Shown here piece by piece: positions 44,323 to 52,979 of a stretch of DNA of 56,425 nucleotides. Under the pieces are notes generated by a model. It saw nothing but the letters and a program-made list of their open reading frames with translations, was not told the origin of the DNA and did not search any database. This DNA comes from Paraburkholderia podalyriae (GTDB lineage Bacteria; Pseudomonadota; Gammaproteobacteria; Burkholderiales; Burkholderiaceae), in assembly GCF_014397785.1 (NCBI RefSeq), contig NZ_VZQQ01000041.1, forward strand, positions 1 through 56,425, read 5' to 3'. Each line of letters begins with the position of its first letter. The stretch's first letter is position 1. The position numbers and the translations under genes were made by a program.

Positions 44323-45417
44323 TTACCCGACGAGATCGGTCCACAGCACCATCAGCACCGTCATCAACGCGGGGCCGATGAAAATCCCGAGCAGCCCGAA
44401 CGTCTGCGCACCGCCGAGAATGCCGAACAGCACGAGCAGGAACGGCAGACGGGTCGAGTTGCCGATCAGCACCGGCCGCACGAAGTGCTCGGCGACGAAT
44501 ACGACGATCACGCCGAATACCAGCAACCCGGCCGCCGCGGCCATCGAGCCCTGCACGAGCAGCCACAGTGCCGCGAGACCGAACACGATCGGCGCGCAGA
44601 ACGGCAGCATCGCGGCGATCGCGGTGACGAAGCCGAGCAGCGCCGCGTGCGGCACGCCGGTCACAAAATAGGCGACGCCAAGCAGCAGGCCTTCGCCGAC
44701 GCCGACCACGATCAACCCGGACACCGTGCCGCGCACCGCGGTCCCCATGTGCGCGACGAGGTCCGCGCCGCTATCGCCGAAACCGCGTCGCGCGGCCTTC
44801 AGCAGCGAGCCGGATAACCGCGGCCCCGCCTGAAAAATCACGAACAGCGTGACCAGCATGAACGCGAACACCATTGCCGCGTGCGCGGCGCGCGCGCCGA
44901 AATGTCGGCCGAGCGTCATCACCGTGTCGCTGTGCAGGCCCTTCATCGCGGCCGAGTCGCGCAGCGGCTGAGCGAGATTGGCCTGCCACCACGTCGTGAT
45001 CTGCTGCACGCCGAACGGCAGACGGTTGATGAAGTCCGGCAGCGCGATGCCGTTATCCTGCACGCTGCGGAACCAGTCGTTCAGGTCGTGCGCCTCGCGC
45101 AGCGCCTGCGCGAGGCCGAGCCCGACCGGCAGCAGCACGAGCACGGCGATCACCAGCGTGAAGACCGTCGCGAGCAAGGTCGTGCGCCCCTTGAACCAGC
45201 GACTGCCCGCCGCCTTGTGCAAGAGCGGCCACAGCGCAATCGCGACGACCGCGGCCCACGCCACCACCACGATGAAATCGCGCACCACCCACAATGCGAG
45301 CAGCACGAGCCCGATATAGAGCACGACCGCTGCGGCCTTCTGCCTTTTCAGGTGCTCGGTGGCGACGGAGGACGCTTCGGGAGGGTTGGGAGGGACTGCG
45401 GGAGGGCGTGGAATCAT
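44323..45417 (-). CDS. AI-2E family transporter
   Basis: A 364-residue integral membrane protein of the AI-2E (PerM/TqsA) family with about eight helices. Typical features are the N-terminal pair of helices, a soluble middle region of about 100 residues, G-V-G-E-G-L-L-L-G-V-A-Y-F-V-T-G-V-P at about residue 220 and the closing F-G-I-L-G-G-A-Q-T-F-G-L-L-G-I-F-I-G-P-A. Members export small molecules or act as Na+/H+ antiporters; autoinducer-2 export is shown for only a few. It is convergent with the esterase gene and monocistronic. Confidence 0.92.
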   Translation of the reverse strand: MIPRPPAVPPNPPEASSVATEHLKRQKAAAVVLYIGLVLLALWVVRDFIVVVAWAAVVAIALWPLLHKAAGSRWFKGRTTLLATVFTLVIAVLVLLPVGLGLAQALREAHDLNDWFRSVQDNGIALPDFINRLPFGVQQITTWWQANLAQPLRDSAAMKGLHSDTVMTLGRHFGARAAHAAMVFAFMLVTLFVIFQAGPRLSGSLLKAARRGFGDSGADLVAHMGTAVRGTVSGLIVVGVGEGLLLGVAYFVTGVPHAALLGFVTAIAAMLPFCAPIVFGLAALWLLVQGSMAAAAGLLVFGVIVVFVAEHFVRPVLIGNSTRLPFLLVLFGILGGAQTFGLLGIFIGPALMTVLMVLWTDLVG

Positions 45418-45762
45418 GTGAACTCTTGTGTTTTTAAACGGTATGCGAGTGAGCCGACCTGAAAAACTCGAACCCGGTACACTGACGCCTCAGTTTCGCC
45501 GGCCGACAATCACATACATCTTAAAGGAAGCGTTGCCGGCCCTTTCCAGGCGGCTCCCCTTGTCGCGCCATGGGCAACACAGCGTTGCAAAAAAGCGTTC
45601 ATTGTTAAGAACTCACATAAAAAGGGCTGCAACGTCCGTCATTTCAGCTAACCGCGAATGTCAAGCCTGATTGTTGCTATATGCGGAACAGTGTTTCAAC
45701 GGGGGCACAATGGCTCTTCGGCGCGCGCGGGACTAAATTCGGCACTCCACAATACGGAGCCG
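45418..45762. other. Intergenic region, no gene seen
   Basis: About 345 bases between divergent genes. A run of lower GC (45590-45700) probably holds promoters for the AI-2E gene and the DUF3331 gene. Frames extending into it from the right lack a ribosome-binding site. Confidence 0.4.
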
Positions 45763-46053
45763 ATGATGACCCTGGAGTCCATCCCCCTCGACGGTAGCAA
45801 TGGCGTACGCATCGAAATTCTCGAGAGCTCCGAAACGACGCTGGTCATCCGCTGGGTCGAGCCGGGGCGCTGCCATTATGGCGAGCAGCGCTGGCGCCGC
45901 CGCTCGGCGCATTCGTCCGGCACCTGCGCGGTGTCGCGCCGCAAGATCCGGCGCGGTGACGCGGTGTTCAAGCCGGCTGAGCGCCCGGCGCCGTCGAATG
46001 CATCCGCAATGATCTGTGCGGAAATCCTCGAACCGCTGCTCGAAGCGGCCTAA
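45763..46053 (+). CDS. DUF3331-domain protein
   Basis: A 96-residue basic protein. The core contains T-L-V-I-R-W-V-E-P-G-R-C-H-Y-G-E-Q-R-W-R, then C-A-V-S-R-R-K-I-R-R-G-D-A-V-F-K-P and N-A-S-A-M-I-C. This is the pattern I know from DUF3331, a family found almost only in Burkholderia and relatives and without known function. Paired Cys and the R-R-G-D-x-V-(Y/F) motif suggest a small zinc-ribbon-like or treble-clef fold. Adjacent ATGs at 45763 and 45766 are possible starts, following an ACGGAG site. Confidence 0.78.
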   Translation: MMTLESIPLDGSNGVRIEILESSETTLVIRWVEPGRCHYGEQRWRRRSAHSSGTCAVSRRKIRRGDAVFKPAERPAPSNASAMICAEILEPLLEAA

Positions 46054-46340
46054 CGCAAGCAGCGTTCCCACCTCTGCAAGCGGACCGCGCTGGTTTTGCC
46101 CCCGTTGACCCCAAGCTCGACCTGCCTACTGCCCAAGTGCCCTTAACGCCTGCGTGCCCGGTCGCCGCGGCATCGCACGACGCGCCACGCCGCAGGCCCC
46201 GCTCCCGGTTGCCGCCCCGCGTCTCGTGCGTTAAGGTGGGACTCGTTGCGCCCGCTCGAGCGCCGGCTCGCTATCCGGCGCCGGCGGCGCGCCTTCCACC
46301 ACCGCGCCGCGCCCGCCGCGACGCCGTTTGAGGGCCGATC

Positions 46341-48926
46341 ATGGCAGAAGACACGCCGCAGACCCGCGCGGCCACCGCCGTTTCCACGCCTCCCGCTTCC
46401 TCCGCTCCTCCCGCTTCGCTGATCCCGCCGCAGCAGTTCTCGCTCGACGTGCTGCTCGAAAAATATGCGAAAGGCGACGAGCAATCGGCCGACGATGTGT
46501 ACCGCCGCGTCGCGCGCGGCGTCGCCGAGGCCGAGCCGCCCGAGTTGCGCGCGTCGGTCGAAGCTCAGTTCATCGACAACCTGCGCCACGGCGCGCTCGG
46601 CGCGGGCCGCATCATGAGCGCGGCGGGCAGCGGCATCGCCGCGACGCTGATCAACTGCTTCGTGCAGCCGGTCGGCGATTCGATCCAGGACGTTGACGAC
46701 CAGGGCTTGCCGGGCATCTACGTGGCCCTGCTGCAGGCGGCCGAAACGATGCGCCGCGGCGGCGGCGTCGGCTACAACTTCTCCGCGATCCGGCCGAAGG
46801 GCGCGCGGGTTCACACGACCAGTTCGGCCGCCTCGGGTCCGTGCAGCTACATGGACGTGTTCGACGCGTCGTGCCGTACCGTCGAAAGCGCGGGCTCGCG
46901 GCGCGGCGCGCAGATGGCGGTGCTCGACTGCAACCACCCCGACCTGCTCGAATTCATCGAAGCCAAGCATTCGAAGGGGCGCTGGAACAACTTCAACGTG
47001 TCGGTCGGCGTCACCGACGAATTCATGCGCGCGGTCGAAAACGACGAGCCGTGGCAACTGGTCCATCGCGCCGAGCCGTCGCCGGCGCTGCGGGCGGCCG
47101 GCGACGTGCGGCAGCGCGAGGACGGCCTGTGGGTCTACAGCGAGCACCCGGCAAGCGCGATCTGGGACCGCATCATGCGCTCGACGTACGACGTCGCCGA
47201 GCCCGGCATCGTGTTCATCTCGCGGATGAACGAGGACAACAATCTGCGCGCCGTCGAAACGATCCGCGCGACCAACCCGTGCGGCGAGCAGCCGCTGCCC
47301 GCATACGGCTGCTGCAACCTGGGGCCGCTCAATCTGACGCGCTTCGTCGTCGATCCGTTCGCGCAACTGCAGGGCCGCCAGCCGTCGTTCGACTGGGACG
47401 AACTCGCGCGCCGCACCCGCACGCAGGTGCGTTTTCTCGACGACGTGCTCGACGTCACACTGTGGCCGCTGCCGCAGCAATACGACGAGTCGCGCGCGAA
47501 GCGGCGTATTGGCGTCGGCTTCACTGGCCTGGGCGATACGCTCGTGATGCTCGGGCTGCGCTACGACTCGCAGGAAGGCCGCGATTTCGCGGTGAGCATC
47601 GCTCGGCTGATGCGCGACGAGGCGTATCGCGCGTCGGTCGAACTCGCGAAGGAGCGCGGCGCGTTTGAGCTATTCGACGCCGCGCGCTATCTGGAAGCCG
47701 GCACGTTCGCGTCGCGCCTGCCCGACGACATCCAGCAGGCAATCCGCCGCGACGGCATCCGCAACAGCCATCTGCTGTCGATCGCGCCGACCGGCACCGT
47801 GAGCCTCGCGTTCGCGGACAACGCGTCGAACGGCATCGAGCCGGCGTTCTCGTGGACTTATACGCGCATGAAGGTGATGGCCGACGGCGGCCGCGAATCG
47901 TTCGACGTCGAGGACTATGCGTACCGGCTTTATCGCGAGCTCGGCGGCGACGTGAGCCGGCTGCCGGACTATTTCGTCAGCGCGCTGCAGATGTCGGCGC
48001 GCGACCATCTCGACATGATGGCGGCCGTGCAGCCGTACGTCGATACGTCGATCTCGAAGACCGTCAACGTGCCCGCCGACTATCCGTTCGACGCGTTCGA
48101 AAGCCTCTACTTCGATGCATGGAAAAGCGGGCTGAAGGGCCTTGCCACCTATCGCCCGAACGACACGCTCGGCGCGGTGCTGAGCGTGGCGCCGGCGCAG
48201 GCCGACGACACGCTCGCCGAGATGGACCAGGACCCGCTGCGTATCGCGATCGATCATCGGCCCAAGGGCGAATTGCCGGCGATCATCGAGAAGGTCGAAT
48301 ATCTGACCCAGGCGGGCAAGAAGTCGCTGTACGTCGCGGTGTCGTTCATCGAGGTGACGGGGCGGCTCGGCGGCGACGACGTGACGATCGAGCGGCCGAT
48401 CGAGTTCTTCATTCCAACCGGTCAGCGCGACGAGTCGCAGCAGTGGATCACCGCGACGATGCGTTCGCTGTCGCTTGCCGCGCGCGGCGGCTTTGTCGCG
48501 CGCAATCTGCAGGATATGCGCAAGGTGTCGTGGGATCGCGGCCAGGTGCGGCTTGGCGACGTGCAGCGTCTCGACGGTCATCGCGCGCCGCGCTGGCACG
48601 ATTCCGAAGTGGCCGCGCTCGCGTTCGCGATCCAGCAGATCCTGTACCGACGCGGCTTTCTCGACGCCGAGGGCAATCAGGTGTCGTCGCGGATGCTCGC
48701 GCGTTTGCCGCGCGGGCAAATGAAAACCGACACCGCGCTAGCCGCCGATTTCGGCATCCGTCCGAATCCCAACGATAGCGCCGACACGTTGCTGCAGCCG
48801 AACGGCACGCAAGGGCTGCATACGATGCTCGGACGCAAATGCGGTTCGTGTGGCGCGAATGCGGTGATTCGCAAAGACGGGTGCGATTTTTGTACCGCGT
48901 GTGGAGAGGTGGGGGCGTGCGGCTAG
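46341..48926 (+). CDS. nrdJ: Adenosylcobalamin-dependent (class II) ribonucleoside-diphosphate reductase
   Basis: Reduces ribonucleotides to deoxyribonucleotides using a radical from coenzyme B12, so it works with or without oxygen. The 861-residue chain has the first active-site Cys in I-N-C-F-V-Q-P (about 106) and the N-P-C-G-E loop with Asn 312, radical Cys 314 and Glu 316, followed by C-C-N-L-G. The Cys-rich tail C-G-S-C-G and C-T-A-C-G-E at about 835-857 passes electrons to the active site and is found in the NrdJ-type enzymes. It is monocistronic. A 30-residue Ala/Pro-rich N-terminal extension precedes the conserved core. Confidence 0.93.
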   Translation: MAEDTPQTRAATAVSTPPASSAPPASLIPPQQFSLDVLLEKYAKGDEQSADDVYRRVARGVAEAEPPELRASVEAQFIDNLRHGALGAGRIMSAAGSGIAATLINCFVQPVGDSIQDVDDQGLPGIYVALLQAAETMRRGGGVGYNFSAIRPKGARVHTTSSAASGPCSYMDVFDASCRTVESAGSRRGAQMAVLDCNHPDLLEFIEAKHSKGRWNNFNVSVGVTDEFMRAVENDEPWQLVHRAEPSPALRAAGDVRQREDGLWVYSEHPASAIWDRIMRSTYDVAEPGIVFISRMNEDNNLRAVETIRATNPCGEQPLPAYGCCNLGPLNLTRFVVDPFAQLQGRQPSFDWDELARRTRTQVRFLDDVLDVTLWPLPQQYDESRAKRRIGVGFTGLGDTLVMLGLRYDSQEGRDFAVSIARLMRDEAYRASVELAKERGAFELFDAARYLEAGTFASRLPDDIQQAIRRDGIRNSHLLSIAPTGTVSLAFADNASNGIEPAFSWTYTRMKVMADGGRESFDVEDYAYRLYRELGGDVSRLPDYFVSALQMSARDHLDMMAAVQPYVDTSISKTVNVPADYPFDAFESLYFDAWKSGLKGLATYRPNDTLGAVLSVAPAQADDTLAEMDQDPLRIAIDHRPKGELPAIIEKVEYLTQAGKKSLYVAVSFIEVTGRLGGDDVTIERPIEFFIPTGQRDESQQWITATMRSLSLAARGGFVARNLQDMRKVSWDRGQVRLGDVQRLDGHRAPRWHDSEVAALAFAIQQILYRRGFLDAEGNQVSSRMLARLPRGQMKTDTALAADFGIRPNPNDSADTLLQPNGTQGLHTMLGRKCGSCGANAVIRKDGCDFCTACGEVGACG

Positions 48927-48934
48927 TGTGACGC

Positions 48935-49240
48935 TCAGCCCGGCAGTTTGGCCGCCAGCACGTCCACCTTGACGATGCCCGGTGGCGACGCGAACAGCTC
49001 GCCGGCCTTCTCCATCAACGCGGCCGCGACCTTGCCGTTCAGATGCGCGTCGCGGCCGGCTTCGTCGTCGAACGCGTCGAAAATGCCGTACGTCGACGGA
49101 CCGAGCTTCAGACCGAACCACGCGGCGGTGCCCGGTTCCTGTTCGACGAGCGGCAGGCCGCCGAGCAGAAACGCCTCGACTTCCTTTTCCTTGCCGGGCT
49201 TGGCTTCCAGACGGACATACAAAGCGAGCTTGACCATCAT
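48935..49240 (-). CDS. Antibiotic biosynthesis monooxygenase (ABM) domain protein
   Basis: A 101-residue single-domain protein with the dimeric ferredoxin-like ABM fold. Y-V-R-L-E-A-K-P-G-K-E-K-E-V-E-A-F-L is the usual first strand-helix, followed by E-P-G-T-A-A-W-F-G-L and the F-D-A-F-D-D-E-A-G-R-D-A-H-L motif. Members include YgiN-like quinol monooxygenases and haem-degrading enzymes, but many have no demonstrated activity. Two adjacent ATGs at 49240 and 49237 are both possible starts. It is convergent with nrdJ (8 bases apart). Confidence 0.85.
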   Translation of the reverse strand: MMVKLALYVRLEAKPGKEKEVEAFLLGGLPLVEQEPGTAAWFGLKLGPSTYGIFDAFDDEAGRDAHLNGKVAAALMEKAGELFASPPGIVKVDVLAAKLPG

Positions 49241-49341
49241 GCGACTCCTGGTGAGTGCGGCAGCGAGCGGTCCTTTCAAAGCGCTTTGAAAAGTATAGGC
49301 GGCGTCGGCCGAAGCGGCGCCGGACTTAACGCGCGGGCAAG

Positions 49342-50742
49342 TCACGCCCCCGGAAAGCGCAGTTCGAAACGCACGACGCACGGCAGCGGACACACCACGC
49401 GCGCGCTGCCGCCATGCAGATACATGATCGCCTTGACGATCGCAAGCCCGAGTCCGTTCGATTCGGTAAATGCGCTGCGCGCCGCGTCGCCGCGATAGAA
49501 GCGGTCGAACAGCCGCTCCAGCTGCGCGGCGGGAATCGGTTCGCCGTCGTTTTCGACCGTCACCAGCGCGCCCGCCGCGTCCTGCGCGCCGCGCAGGCGC
49601 ACGATCGTGTCGCCCGCGCCGTAACGCACCGCGTTGACGACCAGATTGTTGATCGCGCGCCGGCACAGCAGCGGATTGGCCGACACCACGCCCGCCGCGT
49701 CGACTTCGAAACGCATCCCGCGTTCGTCGGCCAGGCCTTCGAAATAATCGGCGATTCTGACGAGCTCGCCATGCAGATCGACCGGCTGCCGCTCGATCGA
49801 CAACGCCGCATGATCCGCATGCGCGAGAAACAGGATGTTCTCCGCGATATGACTCAGGCGATTCAACTCCTCGAGATTCGATTCAAGCAGTTGCTGATAT
49901 TCGTCGGGTTCGCGCGGCTGCGCGAGCGCCACCTGGGTCTGGCCGACCAGCGCGCCGACCGGCGTGCGAATCTCATGCGCGAGATCGGCGGAAAACTGCT
50001 GCAGGCGTTGATAGCCGTCGGCGAGACGATCGAGCATCGCGTTGAACGCGTGGGTGAGTTGACGCAGTTCCACCGGCGCCGCCTCGTCGTCGAGCCGTAC
50101 CGCCAGATTCGTCGGGCTGATTTGCGCGGCGCGGGTGGCGATTTCGCGCACCGGTCGCAGCGCGCGGCGCAGCACGCAGTAAGCGAGCAGCGTCGCGGCC
50201 AGCATGCCGGTCAGCGTCGCCAGCACGATGCGGTTGCGGTACTCGGCCAGCATGCGCATTTCATGCGTCATCGGATGGCCGGCGATCACCTCGACTTCGG
50301 CGCCATCCTCGCGCGCTGTCGCGCTCGCGATTGCCCAATGTACCGGCACGCCGTCGGGCAGGCGCGTTTGACGGATGTCGGCGGCGCGCGGCGGATTGCC
50401 GGCCGGGTGGGTTGGCAGATCAGGCACCGCGAGCCTGGCCGGATTCACGTCGACGAACGGCGCTTCGCCCGGCCGGCGAAACAGCAACACGTCCTCTTCC
50501 GCGCCGAGCATCGTCTCGAACAGCAGCGGGCGCTTTTTCAGTTCGCTGACCGAATAGAGGTCGTGCACGATGCGGATGAAATGCTCGACGCGGCCGCTCA
50601 GCACGACGTCGGCGCGGCGTTGCAGCGAGACTTCGGCGGAATGATAGAAATAGGCGCCAAGCGAGCCGATCACCGCGCAGGCGATCAGCGCAAACAGCAA
50701 GGTGGTGCGCGCAATCAGCGAGCGTTCGGTCCACAGCTTCAT
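49342..50742 (-). CDS. Sensor histidine kinase, heavy-metal (CusS/IrlS-like) group
   Basis: A 466-residue membrane kinase. Two membrane helices (about residues 12-32 and 170-192) flank a periplasmic sensor domain. A HAMP domain (about 194-245) leads to the H-box L-A-H-E-I-R-T-P-V-G (phospho-acceptor His near 256) and the ATPase with N-N-L-V-V-N-A-V-R-Y-G and G-L-G-L-A-I-V-K. Its ATG overlaps the response regulator's stop (ATGA). Group members sense copper, silver or oxidised species in the periplasm; HprS of E. coli belongs to the same group and controls msrPQ. Confidence 0.92.
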   Translation of the reverse strand: MKLWTERSLIARTTLLFALIACAVIGSLGAYFYHSAEVSLQRRADVVLSGRVEHFIRIVHDLYSVSELKKRPLLFETMLGAEEDVLLFRRPGEAPFVDVNPARLAVPDLPTHPAGNPPRAADIRQTRLPDGVPVHWAIASATAREDGAEVEVIAGHPMTHEMRMLAEYRNRIVLATLTGMLAATLLAYCVLRRALRPVREIATRAAQISPTNLAVRLDDEAAPVELRQLTHAFNAMLDRLADGYQRLQQFSADLAHEIRTPVGALVGQTQVALAQPREPDEYQQLLESNLEELNRLSHIAENILFLAHADHAALSIERQPVDLHGELVRIADYFEGLADERGMRFEVDAAGVVSANPLLCRRAINNLVVNAVRYGAGDTIVRLRGAQDAAGALVTVENDGEPIPAAQLERLFDRFYRGDAARSAFTESNGLGLAIVKAIMYLHGGSARVVCPLPCVVRFELRFPGA

Positions 50743-51410
50743 GGACCGTCACCGAACGTGTAGCCGATGCTGCGCACTGTGTGGATCAGCTTCTTGTCGA
50801 ACGGGTGATCGACCTTCGCGCGCAGGCGCTTGATCGCCACGTCGACCACGTTGGTGTCGCTATCGAAGTTCATGTCCCACACTTCCGACGCAATCTGCGA
50901 ACGCGACAGCGCTTCGCCCTCGCGGCGCACCAGCAGATGCAGCAGCATGAACTCCTTGTTGGTCAGCGCAATGTCGACGCCCTCGCGCGTGACGCGGCGG
51001 CGCAACACGTCGAGCTTGAGGTCGGCGACTTCGAACACGTCGCTCTCGCGGGTCACGCCACGCCGCAACAACGTGCGAATGCGCAGCACCAGTTCGGTAA
51101 ACGAAAATGGCTTGACGAGATAGTCGTCGGCGCCGAGTTCGAGACCGCGAATGCGGTCGCTGACCTGATCGCGCGCGGTCAGAAAAATCACCCGCAGATC
51201 GCGTCGTGCGCGCAACGCCCGGATGATCTCCCAACCGTCGATGCCGGGCAGCATCACGTCGAGCACCACCAGTTCGTAGTCGTGCTCGAGCGCCAGGTGC
51301 AGGCCGTCCGTGCCGGTGCGCGCGAGATCGACCGCGTAACCATTCTCGCGTAGGCCCTTCTTCAGATAATCGCCGGTCTTCGGATCGTCTTCGATGACGA
51401 GAATGCTCAT
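50739..51410 (-). CDS. OmpR-family response regulator, CusR/IrlR-like
   Basis: A 223-residue response regulator. The receiver domain (residues 1-115) has the acidic pair E-D-D, phospho-acceptor Asp in L-V-V-L-D-V-M-L-P-G (about 51) and K in L-V-K-P-F-S-F. The winged helix (about 125-220) has L-T-N-K-E-F-M-L-L-H-L-L and D-V-A-I-K-R-L-R-A-K-V. The sequence is close to the CusR, CopR and IrlR group. It is first in the two-gene operon and divergent from the molybdoenzyme operon; a dyad with CusR spacing lies between (51542-51559). Confidence 0.93.
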   Translation of the reverse strand: MSILVIEDDPKTGDYLKKGLRENGYAVDLARTGTDGLHLALEHDYELVVLDVMLPGIDGWEIIRALRARRDLRVIFLTARDQVSDRIRGLELGADDYLVKPFSFTELVLRIRTLLRRGVTRESDVFEVADLKLDVLRRRVTREGVDIALTNKEFMLLHLLVRREGEALSRSQIASEVWDMNFDSDTNVVDVAIKRLRAKVDHPFDKKLIHTVRSIGYTFGDGP

Positions 51411-51541
51411 GATGCTCGTTGCTCCTGCGTGCGATTCGACCCGAAAGGCGCCGCCGCGCGTGCAAAAAACGCCTGATGGAAGCGCCTGAAAAAACATGCG
51501 GCGCTCCCGGCGGTCATTCTACGTGGCCACCATAGGCCGTT

Positions 51542-51559
51542 GATGACGTTTTTGTCATC
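51542..51559. promoter_or_regulatory. Dyad with CusR-type spacing in the divergent promoter
   Basis: GATGAC (51542-51547) and GTCATC (51554-51559) form a perfect dyad with a 6-base spacer. The inner ATGAC-N6-GTCAT matches the spacing of the known E. coli CusR box. It lies 132 bases from the regulator start and 84 bases from the start of the outward operon, so both transcripts could be controlled by it. Confidence 0.65.
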
Positions 51560-51643
51560 CTGCCGTCACTCTGAGGAGCCAACGCGGAGCCTACTCTGAG
51601 CGCGCCGTTCACCACGCTGTATCCCCTTTCCTGGAGTTGCCTC

Positions 51644-52285
51644 ATGAAGACCCGCATGAAGATAGCCCGCGCACGAACGCTGCGCGCCCTCGCCGTCCCC
51701 GCACTCGCCGCCGCGCTGTTCGCGACGATGTCCGTGGCTTCGGCCCAGAACGCGACGCCGACCGGCGTGCGCGGCACGGTGACGTCGCTGTCGGGCGATC
51801 TGCTCAAAGTCCATACGCGCGACGGCCAGGACGTCGACGTGAAGCTCGCCGCCGACACCCCGATTCGCGGCGTCACGCTCGCCAACGTCAATGACATCAA
51901 GCCGGACAGCTACGTCGGCACCGCCGCGATTGCGCAGCCCGACGGCACGCTGAAGGCGCTCGAAGTGCATGTGTTCCCGGCGAGCATGCGCGGTTCGGGT
52001 GAAGGCCATCGGCCGTGGGATCTCGGCGCGAACAGCACGATGACCAACGGCACGGTCGGCTCGCTGGTGGTCAGCAACGGCCGCACGATCACCGTCAAGT
52101 ACAAGGATGGCGAGAAGAAGATCGTGATTCCGCAGGACGTGCCGATCGTCAGTCTGGAGCCGGGCAGCCGCGCGTTGCTCACGCCCGGCACGAAGGTCGT
52201 GCTGTTCGCGCACAAGGATGCGGACGGTTCGATGGCGGCGAATTTCATTTCGGCCGGCGAGCATGGGGTGACACCGCCGATGTGA
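51644..52285 (+). CDS. Exported protein with beta-rich (DUF5666-like) domain
   Basis: A 213-residue periplasmic protein with a signal peptide (residues 1-35, ending S-A-Q-N). Two similar beta-rich modules follow: G-V-R-G-T-V-T-S-L-S-G-D-L-L-K-V-H-T-R-D-G-Q-D-V-D-V-K (about 42-70) and G-T-V-G-S-L-V-V-S-N-G-R-T-I-T-V-K-Y-K-D-G-E-K-K-I-V-I-P (about 137-168), which looks like a duplicated small barrel. Function unknown. It is first of three genes encoding a cytochrome b and a molybdoenzyme, so it may be a structural or metal-related partner. CTGGAG precedes the ATG. Confidence 0.8.
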   Translation: MKTRMKIARARTLRALAVPALAAALFATMSVASAQNATPTGVRGTVTSLSGDLLKVHTRDGQDVDVKLAADTPIRGVTLANVNDIKPDSYVGTAAIAQPDGTLKALEVHVFPASMRGSGEGHRPWDLGANSTMTNGTVGSLVVSNGRTITVKYKDGEKKIVIPQDVPIVSLEPGSRALLTPGTKVVLFAHKDADGSMAANFISAGEHGVTPPM

Positions 52286-52328
52286 AGCGACGCGTCGTTC
52301 CCACTTTTCCACCTTGCCTTTCAAGCCA

Positions 52329-52979
52329 ATGCCACAATCGCAAGCATTTCTGATCGTTCATCCTGTCGTCGTTCGCGTCACGCATTGGATCAACGCGTTC
52401 GCAATGGTCTGCATGGTGATGAGCGGCTGGGCGATCTATAACGCGTCGCCGATCTTTCCGTTCCGGTTCCCCGCATGGGCGACTGTCGGCGGATGGCTCG
52501 GCGGCTCGATCGCATGGCACTTCGCGGCGATGTGGCTGCTGTGCGCGAACGGGCTGCTGTATCTCGCGTATGGCGCGGCGAGCGGTCATTTGCGTCGCAA
52601 GCTGCTGCCGGTGCATCCGCGCGACGTGGCGCGCGATGCGGCGCTTGCGTTGCGCTTCAGACTGCCGCACCGGCCCGGCGCGTACAACGCCGTGCAGCGC
52701 GCGCTGTATTTGTTGGTGCTGCTGCTCGGCGTGCTGCTCGTCGCATCGGGACTGTCGATCTGGAAGCCGGTGCAATTCTGCTGGCTGACCGCGCTGTTCG
52801 GCGGCTTCGATCTTGCGCGGCGCGTGCACTTCGTCGCGATGGCCGGCGTAGTCGGTTTTGTCGTCGTGCATCTGCTGCTGGTGCTGCTGGTGCCGGGCAC
52901 ATTGCCGCCGATGTTCACCGGACGCGCGCGGCGCAGCGCGCCTCGCATCGATCCAGCACCCGACAGGACTCGCGCATGA
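52329..52979 (+). CDS. Cytochrome b561-type membrane subunit
   Basis: A 216-residue inner membrane cytochrome with four or five helices. The first helix carries a haem-ligand His in V-R-V-T-H-W-I-N-A; W-H-F-A-A-M-W and V-H-F-V-A-M-A-G-V-V-G-F-V-V-V-H-L supply others, the pattern of Ni-hydrogenase/formate-type b cytochromes with two haems. It probably passes quinol electrons to the molybdoenzyme encoded next, the part played by MsrQ for MsrP. The start 52329 has GCCAAT context rather than a strong site. Its stop overlaps the next start (ATGA). Confidence 0.88.
   Translation: MPQSQAFLIVHPVVVRVTHWINAFAMVCMVMSGWAIYNASPIFPFRFPAWATVGGWLGGSIAWHFAAMWLLCANGLLYLAYGAASGHLRRKLLPVHPRDVARDAALALRFRLPHRPGAYNAVQRALYLLVLLLGVLLVASGLSIWKPVQFCWLTALFGGFDLARRVHFVAMAGVVGFVVVHLLLVLLVPGTLPPMFTGRARRSAPRIDPAPDRTRA

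Noticed and set aside
46054..46340. Cobalamin riboswitch before nrdJ
   Set aside because: I could not find the conserved B12 box or a matching fold; the region is C-rich and unstructured by eye.
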